From Methylocystis hirsuta (GTDB taxonomy: Bacteria; Pseudomonadota; Alphaproteobacteria; Rhizobiales; Beijerinckiaceae), in assembly GCF_003722355.1 (NCBI RefSeq), contig NZ_QWDD01000001.1, forward strand, positions 3,339,001 to 3,403,000: 64,000 nucleotides of DNA, written 5' to 3'. The position numbers and the translations under genes were made by a program. Below, in pieces: positions 1 to 8,252 of this stretch; positions within the stretch are counted from its first letter, which is position 1, and each line of letters opens with the position of its first letter. The notes under the pieces were generated by a model. It saw only the letters and a list, made by a program, of their open reading frames with translations, did not search any database and was not told where the DNA came from.

Positions 1-2105
1 CTGCCGAGCACCTCAAGCCCCCTGAAGCCGAAGTTGTCCTTCTGAAACGCCACTTCGACGCCGCTGTTGCGAATGCGCTGGACGTTCGTCGGCGTTTGCA
101 CCAGTTGCGCGGGCGCCGCGGGCACGGAGACCAGCTGGTTGATGATGGCGTCGCGCACTTTTTCGTCGAAGAAGGAGATGCGCGCGGCTCCGTCCCGTCC
201 GAGCTTGCGCTCGATCATCAGCTCTTTGCTGAGCGCCGACTCGGGACGCAGATTCGGATTTGGGTTGGTCGCGACGCCATTAACGCCGACGGTCGCGAGG
301 TTGTAGAGCTCGCGCACAGTGGGGAAGCGGTTCGCCATGCCGATCGAACCAACGGCGCGCCAATCGTCGTCGAACTTGTATTCGAGCGATCCTTTTGGCG
401 AGAAGCGGGTGCTGTAGAGATTGGGCTGGTAGATCGGCAGCCATGAGCGTGTCGAGCCGGTCAGCGCGGTACCGAAATTGTTGACGCCCGCCGCCTGATT
501 GTAGCCGTTCGACGCTGTCCAATGCTCGCCGCGAAGACCGGCCGTGAACTTCAGGTCCGGCGTGATGAAGAAGGCGTCCTGGAACCAGAGCGCCTGCGTG
601 CGCGTCGTGCCCTGAGCGATCGTGATCGCTGCGCCTGTGCTTGCATCGGTCCCGGCGGTCCAATTTGTCGTCAGCCAGACCGGATTGTTCAGGTGAAACT
701 GATCGCCATGCACGCCGAAGGAGATGTCGTGGCCCTGCAGGAGTCCTTCTGGCGGCCGCACGATGCCCTTGGCGTCGAAGAGCGTCCAATAAGTGCCGGT
801 GAAGACCGTATCGCGGCCGGTCTGCGTGTAGCCGCCAAAGGGCACGGCGGCTGACCAGGGCGAAATTTGATCGGACTGCAAATAGGTGAAATTCGAAGCC
901 GAAACTTCGAAGTCAAACGGACCGCCGCTGTTGGACCGCACCGCCGCCGCGTTGACCATGATCTTTTCCTGGATCCGGTAACGGCCCTGCGTCGCGAAAT
1001 TCTGCAGAATGGCGTTGCTCAGGCCGCGCCCCGTGGTCGTCACGCCCCAGTAGGGGCCAGAGCCCGCAGTAAGGTAGTTCTCGGGATAAGACTGGCCGTC
1101 GTTGGACCAGAAGCCGAATGTGTACGTGCCGCGGATCGTGTTGGTGAAGTCATAGGCGAATTTGAGTTTCGCATTGACTTGATCGTTGGCGAGATTGCCT
1201 GTCGAGCCGATGACGTTGGCGAATGTGGTGCCATAGACATTCGTCGCCAGATAGCCGCCGGGATAGAAGTTGGGCGTCGTGACATAGGAGAGCGGCTGCT
1301 GCGATCCGCGCTGCCAGTTGCCGGAGACCGTCCAGAGAAAGTCGCCGACCTTATCGCCGATAAAGAAGCTCGAGACGTTATTGACGAAGCCTCTCGATGT
1401 TCCCCACTGCGAGAAATCCTGGATCGTCGTGGTGTTCTTGACCGAGACTTCGAGCTTTTCGGGCATGCGCGTCGTGATTTTCAACACGCCGCCCATCGAG
1501 TTGCCGGGGTATTGCGCCGCGAAAGGTCCGTAAAGGAAATCGACGCGCTCGATTTCCTCCGGCGCGACCAGGCCCCAGCGCGGCGCGCCGATCGTATTGT
1601 CGTTGCCGATGAGCGCCGTCAGCAGCAGATCGTCCGCATAGACAAGACTGCGCGCCGAGGAGCCGACGCCCCAGGTGCGGGTCTGCAAAACCGCCTGAGT
1701 GTCGCCGCTGTTGCGTTTGCGCACGAAAAGGCTCGGCATGTATCGAACCGCGTCTTCCGTGTCGACGATGTTGATCTGGCGCTGGATCTGCTGGCGCGTC
1801 ACGCTCGCGACCGTGTTGGGCAGTTGCCACTTCTGAACGAAGGCCGGCTTGCCGTCGGGAAGCGTCGCCGCCCAAATCGATGGCGGCGAAGGCGCTGAGG
1901 CCGGGGCCGGGCTCGGAGCCACATTCCTGGTTGTCGCAGGGCCTGCGACGCGCTCGGTTCCCCGTCGAACGCCACGGCGCTGACCGCCGACGTCGATGGT
2001 CGGCAGCGATTGCTGCGCGGCGGCGGGCGTGACGCTAAGTTCCGAAAGCGCAAGAAGCGTGAGAGCGCCGGCGGAGACGCCGCGCAAGAGCGAGTGGCGA
2101 GACAT
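1..2105 (-). CDS. TonB-dependent outer-membrane receptor, C-terminus cut by window edge
   Basis: An open minus-strand frame starts at the ATG at 2103-2105 and has no stop before base 1, so the C-terminal part of the barrel is missing. About 701 residues are visible. A signal peptide ending near AAAQQ is followed by a Pro/Ala-rich stretch, then a plug domain (VASVTRQQIQRQINIVDTED, and later EIERVDFLYGPFAAQYPGNS) and many aromatic beta-barrel strands. There is no N-terminal STN signalling domain. The family imports siderophores, cobalamin, copper or lanthanide chelates using TonB energy. A tonB/exbBD set lies 1.2 kb away on the other strand, and a small Cys-rich gene sits just upstream on the same strand. 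The substrate cannot be told from sequence. Confidence 0.93.
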   Translation of the reverse strand, partial: MSRHSLLRGVSAGALTLLALSELSVTPAAAQQSLPTIDVGGQRRGVRRGTERVAGPATTRNVAPSPAPASAPSPPSIWAATLPDGKPAFVQKWQLPNTVASVTRQQIQRQINIVDTEDAVRYMPSLFVRKRNSGDTQAVLQTRTWGVGSSARSLVYADDLLLTALIGNDNTIGAPRWGLVAPEEIERVDFLYGPFAAQYPGNSMGGVLKITTRMPEKLEVSVKNTTTIQDFSQWGTSRGFVNNVSSFFIGDKVGDFLWTVSGNWQRGSQQPLSYVTTPNFYPGGYLATNVYGTTFANVIGSTGNLANDQVNAKLKFAYDFTNTIRGTYTFGFWSNDGQSYPENYLTAGSGPYWGVTTTGRGLSNAILQNFATQGRYRIQEKIMVNAAAVRSNSGGPFDFEVSASNFTYLQSDQISPWSAAVPFGGYTQTGRDTVFTGTYWTLFDAKGIVRPPEGLLQGHDISFGVHGDQFHLNNPVWLTTNWTAGTDASTGAAITIAQGTTRTQALWFQDAFFITPDLKFTAGLRGEHWTASNGYNQAAGVNNFGTALTGSTRSWLPIYQPNLYSTRFSPKGSLEYKFDDDWRAVGSIGMANRFPTVRELYNLATVGVNGVATNPNPNLRPESALSKELMIERKLGRDGAARISFFDEKVRDAIINQLVSVPAAPAQLVQTPTNVQRIRNSGVEVAFQKDNFGFRGLEVLG

Positions 2106-2181
2106 GAGAAGCTTCCTTCTGGCGCCGCCGGTCAAGGCGGCGCGACTGACCTGAACGGCTTTCGCCGTGGCGTTCGGCTGA

Positions 2182-2556
2182 TCAGGTGAAGGAAGGAGGT
2201 CCGCGCGTCGGGGCGCCGCGGTTTGGCCGTAACAGGACCAGCGCCCGCGCCGACGGCGCCCGCGGCGCGAGATTGTATTCCACGCCAGGGATCGTAAAAA
2301 CGGCGTCCGCCGGCGGCAACGGGCTCCAGCCGAGTTGGCAGAGCGCGCAAGAGCACCCGTCGCGATCCGCATTGTCCAGAGGCGCTTGATCCGAATCGCT
2401 CTGCGCCGCAGGCGATGTGTTCGCCAGCAAATGGCACTTGGCGATCGGCGCGTTCGGCGCGTCAACGGATCTCGACGCCAGCGCCTCGCAAGGCGAAGCG
2501 AGCCTCGCGATGAGCGCAATGAAAATAAAGAGCGACGCGAGTCGGCGGATGCGCAT
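2182..2556 (-). CDS. Small exported Cys-rich DUF2946-like protein
   Basis: This is a 124-residue protein when started at the ATG at 2556 (MRIRRLASLFIF); an in-frame ATG 16 codons upstream would add a basic non-signal-like segment. An N-terminal hydrophobic signal or membrane segment is followed by a Cys/His-containing middle (AKCHLL) and a compact cysteine motif, DGCSCALCQLGW, near residues 75-86. The C-terminus ends TRGPPSFT. The CxC-x-x-C cluster and terminal RGPP resemble DUF2946 proteins, which often sit beside TonB-dependent receptors and copper genes. It lies directly upstream of the truncated receptor in the same orientation, so the two may be co-transcribed. Function unknown; metal binding is an inference. 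Confidence 0.7.
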   Translation of the reverse strand: MRIRRLASLFIFIALIARLASPCEALASRSVDAPNAPIAKCHLLANTSPAAQSDSDQAPLDNADRDGCSCALCQLGWSPLPPADAVFTIPGVEYNLAPRAPSARALVLLRPNRGAPTRGPPSFT

Positions 2557-2681
2557 GGGATCTCTGCAAGTCCGGCGCACATTAACTGTAGCGGCGCGGC
2601 GCATGCAGATGAACCGGTAAACCGAGACTTTCCAAGTCTGCGCGCGTTGTCAAAGGTTAAAAAATCAACTAAGAGACATTT

Positions 2682-3110
2682 ATGTCACAGTTGCGCGCCA
2701 TGCGTCGGGAATTCCGTGCGGCACTCGCCGTCGCGGCCGTTTGCGCGCTGATGCTCTCGCTTCTTCTGTCAGGCGCTACGCGGCCCGCGCACGCATTCGC
2801 GGACCAAGGCGGAATCGCCTGCGATCATGCCGCTTATGTCGCAGGCCTGCACGCAACCGCCGCGCAGAAGGGAAGTTCGACGCAACGCGACGGCTCGCCA
2901 ACGCATTCTACGCGCAGCTGTCCGGACTGTTGCCTGAACGCCCATGCAGGCCACGCCGTTCTTCCAGAGCGCCTGATTTCCGTCGCACGGCCCAACGCCG
3001 AACGCGCGGCTCCGATCCAACCTAGCGCGGTCGCCGCGCAGCCGCCCGAGAGTTTCGCCGCGAATGGCGCAAATGGCGCGCGCGCTCCACCCTCAATTCA
3101 TGTTTCCTGA
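2682..3110 (+). CDS. Small exported Cys-rich DUF2946-like protein
   Basis: The 142-residue product has a long hydrophobic signal segment (AVAAVCALMLSLLLSG, about residues 17-32). It then has a Cys/His stretch (GGIACDHAAY) and the cluster RSCPDCCLNAHAGH near residues 78-91, and ends ARAPPSIHVS. That ending matches the TRGPPSFT end of its divergent neighbour and the SRAPPSLLS end of the protein at 47856-48269, which suggests one family. It sits between the divergent TonB-receptor block and exbB and reads toward exbB. A 7-bp inverted repeat (3094-3100 with 3108-3114) overlaps its stop codon. Family assignment is by motif only; function unknown. Confidence 0.65.
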   Translation: MSQLRAMRREFRAALAVAAVCALMLSLLLSGATRPAHAFADQGGIACDHAAYVAGLHATAAQKGSSTQRDGSPTHSTRSCPDCCLNAHAGHAVLPERLISVARPNAERAAPIQPSAVAAQPPESFAANGANGARAPPSIHVS

Positions 3111-3257
3111 ATTGCGTTAGGCTCCAGGGCGCGCCGCGCCGGAGTCTGATTGCGGGCTTTCGCCGCTTTGCGGCCTCTCGTCTCGCGAAGACATAACAAA
3201 ACAAAAACTGACGCTTCGCCTGCGCGGTCGCCGCAAGCGCGTCCTCAAAACGAGTGA

Positions 3258-3908
3258 GTGAAAATGGATTACAACACGCTTTCCCCTCTCGCCATGTTCC
3301 TCAACGCCGGTCCTGTCGGAAAGGCCGTCATGGCGCTGCTGCTGCTCGCGTCGATCTGGACGTGGGTGCTTATCGTCGAAGGCGTGGTGGCTGTCACCCG
3401 CATCACCAAATCCGCGCGCTCGGCGCGTCAGGGCGGAGACGTCGGCGTTCTCGCGCCCGTCGCCGAAGCGGGCCGCGAAGCTTTTGCGCTTGATCTCCCG
3501 GACGAGACGATCGGCGACAAGCGCGCCCGCATCGCCGACCATATGAGCCGCGCCGCGCGCGAGTTCCTGACCAAGGCGGAGGGCGGCCTGCCGAATCTCG
3601 CCGTCATTTCGTCGGTCGCGCCCTTCGTCGGCCTGTTCGGCACGGTGTGGGGAATCATGACGAGCTTCGCCAGCATCGCTCAGTCGCAGGACACGAGCCT
3701 CGCGGTCGTCGCGCCCGGCATCGCCGAGGCGCTTGCGGCCACGGCCTACGGACTTGCCGCCGCCATCCCCGCCTCGGTCGGCTACAACCGCATCGGCGCC
3801 GCCTTCGCGCGCGTCGGCCAGCAGGTCGCGCATTACATCGAAGACGAGTCTCTCCTGATGTGCAGCGGCCATCAGTCGCGTCCGCGTCGCGATCGGGAGG
3901 CTGCATAA
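3258..3908 (+). CDS. exbB: ExbB/TolQ-family proton channel subunit
   Basis: ExbB is the inner-membrane proton-channel subunit that energises TonB. The 216-residue protein starts at GTG 3258 or ATG 3264 (MDYNTLSP). It shows a first membrane segment near residues 22-42, a cytoplasmic loop with Arg and Glu, then two further membrane segments. The signature VAPFVGLFGTVWGIM in TM2 and the Ala-rich AEALAATAYGLAAAIPA in TM3 are typical of the MotA/TolQ/ExbB family. Its stop overlaps the exbD start by one base (TAATG at 3906-3910), so the two are translationally coupled. TolQ is the main alternative, but the gene order exbB-exbD-tonB favours ExbB. Confidence 0.93.
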   Translation: MKMDYNTLSPLAMFLNAGPVGKAVMALLLLASIWTWVLIVEGVVAVTRITKSARSARQGGDVGVLAPVAEAGREAFALDLPDETIGDKRARIADHMSRAAREFLTKAEGGLPNLAVISSVAPFVGLFGTVWGIMTSFASIAQSQDTSLAVVAPGIAEALAATAYGLAAAIPASVGYNRIGAAFARVGQQVAHYIEDESLLMCSGHQSRPRRDREAA

Positions 3909-4438
3909 TGGGCATGCCCTCACGCCAGCGCCAGAGCGCAACCGAAGGCCTTTATCAGCCGCTCGCCGATATCAATGTGACGCCGCTCGTCGACGTCATG
4001 CTGGTGCTGCTGATCATTTTCATGATCACGGCGCCATTGCTCGCCAAGGGCGTCAAGGTGAACTTGCCGCAGGCGAGCGCCGCGATGCCGATCAACCAAA
4101 AAGACCCGATCGTCGTGACAGTGGGCAAGGACGGCAAGATCGCGCTTGGCGCGGACGAGCTCTCAGCGGAGGCGCTCATCGACGGCATCAAGGTGATGAT
4201 GGGCGACGACCATGCCCGCGTCGTGCACATTCGCGGCGATACGGAGGCAGTCTATGGCGAGGTCGTCGCGGTGATGGATAAGCTTGCGACGAACGGCATC
4301 ACCCATATCGCGATCATGACCAACTCGCGCAGCAAGACCGGCCCGGCCACGAAGGCCGCGCCCGGCCGCGCCGCGCCTACGCCTGGCGGCGCTGCGCCGG
4401 CGCAAGTCCCGGCGGCGCCGGCAGGAGCGCTGAAATGA
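3908..4438 (+). CDS. exbD: ExbD/TolR-family energy-transducing protein
   Basis: This 176-residue protein has one N-terminal membrane anchor (VDVMLVLLIIFMITAPLL) preceded by the classic ADINVTPLVDVM motif, whose Asp is the essential protonatable residue of ExbD. A periplasmic domain with YGEVVAVMDKLATNGI follows. The last 35 residues are a Pro/Ala/Gly-rich tail that typical ExbD proteins lack. It overlaps exbB by one base and tonB by four (ATGA at 4435-4438), so the three genes form a coupled operon. Confidence 0.94.
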   Translation: MGMPSRQRQSATEGLYQPLADINVTPLVDVMLVLLIIFMITAPLLAKGVKVNLPQASAAMPINQKDPIVVTVGKDGKIALGADELSAEALIDGIKVMMGDDHARVVHIRGDTEAVYGEVVAVMDKLATNGITHIAIMTNSRSKTGPATKAAPGRAAPTPGGAAPAQVPAAPAGALK

Positions 4439-5154
4439 CCGACCTCGCGCTAAGTCCGCAAGGCATGGCGCGAGAGGGCGACCACCACCCGCCTTCGGGT
4501 CCGGAGCCGGTCAAGCCCTCCTGGCTGCGCTCGGTGACGACCGTCCTCGTCATCGCGGCGCATGTCATGGTCTTCGGCATACTCGCCTATTCGGCGAAGC
4601 CAACGGCCGTATCGCTCGACTCCGTCAGCATGGACCTCGTGCCGGAAGGCGATTTCTTCGAGCAGGAGGAAGTCGCCGAGGCCGACGACACGCCGCCGCC
4701 CGAAGCGGTCGAGGAGCCTGACATCGCGCTTCCGCCGCCGGTGGTGATGGCGCCCGACGCCGTGCCCTTGCCGGCCAAGAAGGAAGACGTCGACAAGGTC
4801 AAGAAGAAGGTCGAGCAGCAACAGGTCCAGCGCGCGCAGCAACGTCAGGAGGCGCAGGCGCGTCGGCGCTACGGCGCGCCTGAGGGACAGGCCGGGAATT
4901 CGGGCGCGTCGCAAGCGACGTGTCTTGCCCATATCGGCGCAGCGCTTCGCCGCCATACGCCAGGCAGCACCAGCCTTGGTCCCGGCAGCGCTAGCGTGAC
5001 GTTCCATGTCAATCCGGGCGGCGGTCTGTCGGGGATCTCCGCCTCTGGGTCGAGTCCGGGGCATGCGGCGCTCGCGCGGCGAATCGTGTCATCGGCTCGC
5101 GGCCCCAGCATGTGCGGCTCAGCCTTCATCAGCCAGCCGTTCGTCTTCCATTGA
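4435..5154 (+). CDS. tonB: TonB energy transducer
   Basis: This 239-residue TonB has a cytoplasmic N-terminus and one membrane helix near residues 34-53 (TTVLVIAAHVMVFGILAYSA). An acidic and Pro-rich periplasmic linker (DDTPPPEAVEEPDIALPPP) is followed by a basic, Gln-rich stretch (KKKVEQQQVQRAQQRQ). The C-terminal domain includes YGAPEG and a region matching TonB CTDs (VTFHVNPGGGLSGISASGSS). It is the only one of the four TonB-domain proteins here with a normal transmembrane anchor, so it is the probable true energy transducer for the neighbouring receptor. The start overlaps the exbD stop. Confidence 0.9.
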   Translation: MTDLALSPQGMAREGDHHPPSGPEPVKPSWLRSVTTVLVIAAHVMVFGILAYSAKPTAVSLDSVSMDLVPEGDFFEQEEVAEADDTPPPEAVEEPDIALPPPVVMAPDAVPLPAKKEDVDKVKKKVEQQQVQRAQQRQEAQARRRYGAPEGQAGNSGASQATCLAHIGAALRRHTPGSTSLGPGSASVTFHVNPGGGLSGISASGSSPGHAALARRIVSSARGPSMCGSAFISQPFVFH

Positions 5155-5213
5155 CGCGAAGCGGCGGACGCTTGCGCCCGCCGCCTGAGATCGTTCCGGA
5201 TATAGGGGGCCTG

Positions 5214-5684
5214 ATGAAGCTCGCGCGATTGCTTACCCTCGCCGCGGCGCTCGCCGCTTGCGCCGCGCACGCAGAGGACGCCAAGCCCGCGGCATTGGCG
5301 CCCGCGCCACCGCGAACCGCAGCGCCAACGCAAACCACGGCCCCGGCGCGCGCCGCAGCGCCAAAGCCCGCCGCGCCCGCGGCGACGGGGAGCGTGGCAG
5401 CCCCAGCCGCTCCGGCGATGTCAGAGAGCAAGTTCCTCGGCGTGCTCTATACGGCGATCGCCAAGCAAACCCCTTCGGAAAGTCCTGCCGGCGACGGCGA
5501 GGTGACGGCCAGCTTTCACGTCAACGCGCAAGGCAAGATCGACAAGGTGACGATCGACAAGACGACAAGTCCAGCGCTTTCAGAAACGGTGAAGAAGATC
5601 CTGTCGAGCGTCGAAGCGCCGTCGCCGCCGGGCGGATCGATGGACGTGGGACAAACTTTCAAGTTCCGCGGGACGCCGAAATGA
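5214..5684 (+). CDS. Secreted TonB C-terminal-domain protein 1
   Basis: Starting at ATG 5214 the protein is 156 residues. It has a cleavable-looking signal peptide (MKLARLLTLAAALAACAAHA), an Ala/Pro-rich linker, and a C-terminal domain like TonB/TolA CTDs (VTASFHVNAQGKIDKVTIDK) ending PSPPGGSMDVGQTFKFRG. It lacks the cytoplasmic segment and stable membrane anchor needed to couple to ExbBD, so it is unlikely to transduce energy itself. It lies 59 bases after tonB and is probably in the same operon. It may be a lipoprotein, since a Cys is present near residue 16 (LAACAAHA), though the lipobox is imperfect. Confidence 0.75.
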   Translation: MKLARLLTLAAALAACAAHAEDAKPAALAPAPPRTAAPTQTTAPARAAAPKPAAPAATGSVAAPAAPAMSESKFLGVLYTAIAKQTPSESPAGDGEVTASFHVNAQGKIDKVTIDKTTSPALSETVKKILSSVEAPSPPGGSMDVGQTFKFRGTPK

Positions 5685-5704
5685 GTCGGTCGCGCCGTTC
5701 AAAA

Positions 5705-5754
5705 CTTTCAGTCCGTGACTGAAAGATCCATGCGCATGAGGCCCGCGCATTTTT
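5705..5754 (+). terminator. Two hairpins after the tonB gene group; the second is terminator-like
   Basis: A perfect 8-bp inverted repeat (CTTTCAGT/ACTGAAAG, 5705-5725) is followed by a 6-bp stem (ATGCGC/GCGCAT, 5730-5750) that runs directly into TTTT. The second has the form of a weak intrinsic terminator and would lower transcription into the next TonB-domain gene at 5771. Confidence 0.45.
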
Positions 5755-5770
5755 AAAAAAGGAGAGGAAA

Positions 5771-6295
5771 ATGCGGCACATTTCTCGACTGACACTGAGT
5801 CTTTCTGCATTGGCGTTCGCCTGCACGCTTGGCGCGAGCGGACCGGCGCGCGCGCTCGACGAGGCGCAAAAGCCCAAGGCCGAAGACAGCGCCGAACCGA
5901 AGCGCGAAGACAGCAAGGAGACCAAGCCCGAGGAGAAGACCGAAAAGCGCGAGGAGAAGACCGACGCCGGACGCGAACAGAAGCCGAAGGCCACGCGGGA
6001 CGAGAAGTCGGCCGAGAAGTCGGCAGATAAAAAGAAACATGCCGACGCCAGCGCCTATCTGCGCAAGCTCGGCCAACTCATCCGGGCGCGCTCGCCGGGC
6101 ACGACAAGTCTTGGCGAAGGAAGCGCCGTCGTTCGCTTTCGTGTTGGCGCCTCAGGCGCGACTGACAGCGTCACGCTCGTTTCCGCTTCGACGCCCCGCC
6201 ATGGCCAATTGGCGCGCTCCATCGTCTCGGGCCTGCGGGCGCCGCCGCCGCCCGGCGGCTCCTACGACGGCGTGCAGAGTTTCAGATTTCACTAG
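5771..6295 (+). CDS. Secreted TonB C-terminal-domain protein 2 with charged linker
   Basis: The 174-residue product has a signal peptide (LSLSALAFACTLGASGPARA) and then about 65 residues made almost entirely of Lys, Glu, Asp and Ala. This is a highly charged, probably extended or helical spacer. A TonB-type C-terminal domain follows (SAVVRFRVGASGATDSVTLV) and ends RAPPPPGGSYDGVQSFRFH. The closing motif APPPPGG-x(4-5)-Q-x-F-R-F is shared with the next gene and, more weakly, with the previous one. A GGAGAGGAAA ribosome-binding site precedes the ATG. The signal peptide and lack of a stable anchor suggest a periplasmic protein; function unknown. Confidence 0.75.
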   Translation: MRHISRLTLSLSALAFACTLGASGPARALDEAQKPKAEDSAEPKREDSKETKPEEKTEKREEKTDAGREQKPKATRDEKSAEKSADKKKHADASAYLRKLGQLIRARSPGTTSLGEGSAVVRFRVGASGATDSVTLVSASTPRHGQLARSIVSGLRAPPPPGGSYDGVQSFRFH

Positions 6296-6363
6296 CGAAG
6301 TAGCGCGCGCATGAAAGGCGCGCGACGTCGCTCCGCGGCTGAGCCAAAAAATTGGAGAGAAGG

Positions 6364-6759
6364 ATGAAACGCAAAGGAAGAAAAATGCGTCGCCTTCTCC
6401 CACTAACATGGGCTCTTGCCTCGCTCGTCGCTGGAATAGGAACGACGCCAGCGCGCGCAGCATCGGATCGCGAGGCTGCGCGCGCCGCTTACGCAGCCCG
6501 CGTTTCGCAAATTTTGTACGCGCGCACCTATCTCGACAGGTCCGCACAAGGCTTCCGAATGGACTTGCGACGTCCTGCTCGGGGCTTTGTGCGCATTCGG
6601 TTCGAGATTGATTCATCGGGCAGTGTGCAAAAGTTCAGAGTCTTGGAGGCGAGCAGCGACCTGCACGCCAGGAAGGCGGAAGAGATCGTTTCCGGCTTAC
6701 GCGCGCCGCCGCCGCCCGGCGGCGGCTTTACAGTCGAACAGATGTTCCGCTTTAGATGA
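6364..6759 (+). CDS. Secreted TonB C-terminal-domain protein 3
   Basis: This is a 131-residue protein from the ATG at 6364; GGAGAGAAGG lies just before it, and a later ATG at 6385 is also possible. It has a basic n-region, a signal peptide (LPLTWALASLVAGIGTTPARA), a short helical segment and a TonB-like CTD (GFVRIRFEIDSSGSVQKFRV) ending RAPPPPGGGFTVEQMFRFR. It is the shortest of the three and has almost no linker. It is followed at 37 bases by the Asp-box protein gene, so it probably belongs to the same transcript. Energy coupling through ExbBD looks impossible without a membrane anchor. Confidence 0.72.
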   Translation: MKRKGRKMRRLLPLTWALASLVAGIGTTPARAASDREAARAAYAARVSQILYARTYLDRSAQGFRMDLRRPARGFVRIRFEIDSSGSVQKFRVLEASSDLHARKAEEIVSGLRAPPPPGGGFTVEQMFRFR

Positions 6760-6795
6760 CGGCGCCGCTACACATGAATGAGATCGGGAGGAACA

Positions 6796-8085
6796 ATGAA
6801 GCGTCTAGCTCTTGCCCTACTGGCGTTCGCGGCCTCGGGCGCCGCCATAGCGGAACAAGGCGCGCCGTCCGCAGACGCTGCTAAGGACGCGGCGCCGCCG
6901 GCTCAATCAGCGCCGCCGGCCGCGATGAGTCACCATCCCGCCGCCGCCTGCGCCGAGGCGAAGGTGGATTGCGCGGCGACCGCCGTTCCCGCCTTTGCGA
7001 AGGACGGACGACTGTGGGTCGCCTTTTCCGTCGGCAAGAGCGTCTGCGCCGCCGCCTCTTCGGATAATGGCGCGACGTTTTCCGCGCCGACTGCAATCGC
7101 CACGGTCGGCGACGGCATGATCGACGCGCATGGCGACGCGCGTCCGAAAATCTTCGCGCTCAAAGACGGGACGCTGCTCGCGACCTATACGACGCGGCCC
7201 GACAAGCAGATGATCGGCACGATCTTCACCGCCCGATCGACGGACGGCGGCAAGACCTTTTCAGCGCCGCAGGCGCTTCTGAGCGAAGGCGGTCAGCGCT
7301 TCGACAGCATCGTCGTCAACCGCAAGGGGCGCATTTACGCCGGCTGGCTCGACAAGACGCATGCGCTCAAAGCCAAGGCCGAAGGCAAGGAGTTTCTCGG
7401 CAGCGGCGTCGCCTTCGCCTATTCGGACGACGGCGGCAAGACCTTCAAAGGCAAGTCGATCCTGATTGATCACGCTTGCGAATGCTGCCGCATGTCAGGC
7501 GCGCTCGACAAGGACGGAACGCCGGTTTTCGCCTGGCGACAGGTGCTGGACGGCAATGTTCGCGACCATATGGTCGCGAAGCTGTCCGCCGACGCCGCGC
7601 AAGCGACGGCGACGCGCGTGTCCGACGACGACTGGGCGATCAACAGCTGCCCGCATCACGGACCATCGATCGCGATCGACGCCGCCGGCGATTGGCATGT
7701 GGTCTGGTTCACCAAGGGCAAGAAGCGCCAGGGGCTCTATTACGCGCGCAGCCTCGACGCGGGCAAAAGCTTCTCGGAGCCGGAAAAATTCGGCGACGAC
7801 GCGCGCGCCGCCGGACATCCGACGCTGGTCGCGGCCAAAGGCCGCCTGTATCGCGTCTGGAAGGAGTTCGACGGAACGACGACGACGATCGCCATGCAAA
7901 TGTCGCGCGACAACGGCAAGAGCTGGAGCGCGCCGCGCGTCTTGGCGGAAACGTTGGACGCCTCCGACCATCCGGAACTCATCGCCCATAATGGCGCGGC
8001 GTATCTATCCTGGTTAACGCATAAGGAAGGCTATCGCCTTCTGCCGCTGCCGCGAGACGAAAAAAGCGCGGCGGCGGCGCGGTGA
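6796..8085 (+). CDS. Exported Asp-box (sialidase-fold) repeat protein with Cys/His motifs
   Basis: The 429-residue protein starts at ATG 6796 behind a GGGAGGAAC site and has an N-terminal signal peptide. At least five Asp-box/BNR repeats are visible (SSDNGATFS, STDGGKTFS, SDDGGKTFK, SLDAGKSFS, SRDNGKSWS), consistent with a six-bladed beta-propeller. The Arg triad of true sialidases could not be confirmed. Two unusual motifs suggest a metal or redox site: DHACECCRMSG near residue 230 and NSCPHHGPS near residue 290. It is flanked by TonB-domain genes upstream and a thioredoxin-like gene downstream, so a role in periplasmic metal handling is more plausible than glycan cleavage, but this is inference. 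Confidence 0.72.
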   Translation: MKRLALALLAFAASGAAIAEQGAPSADAAKDAAPPAQSAPPAAMSHHPAAACAEAKVDCAATAVPAFAKDGRLWVAFSVGKSVCAAASSDNGATFSAPTAIATVGDGMIDAHGDARPKIFALKDGTLLATYTTRPDKQMIGTIFTARSTDGGKTFSAPQALLSEGGQRFDSIVVNRKGRIYAGWLDKTHALKAKAEGKEFLGSGVAFAYSDDGGKTFKGKSILIDHACECCRMSGALDKDGTPVFAWRQVLDGNVRDHMVAKLSADAAQATATRVSDDDWAINSCPHHGPSIAIDAAGDWHVVWFTKGKKRQGLYYARSLDAGKSFSEPEKFGDDARAAGHPTLVAAKGRLYRVWKEFDGTTTTIAMQMSRDNGKSWSAPRVLAETLDASDHPELIAHNGAAYLSWLTHKEGYRLLPLPRDEKSAAAAR

Positions 8086-8252
8086 CGCCAATTCGTGTGG
8101 GCGCGGCCTTGTCCTTCGCGCCGCGCGCTCTGCGCGTGACCGGAACTCCAGAAACGACCAACGGCGCGAGCTTTATCACTCTCAATTCCCGGTCGGGCCT
8201 GCAGCCTACCGGGAGTAACAAGAACCGTAATAGTTCAGAGGGACTTCGCCGC

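Noticed and set aside
867..1898. 343-codon plus-strand open frame over the first TonB receptor
   Set aside because: It is antisense to a clear receptor plug and barrel and has no protein-like features.
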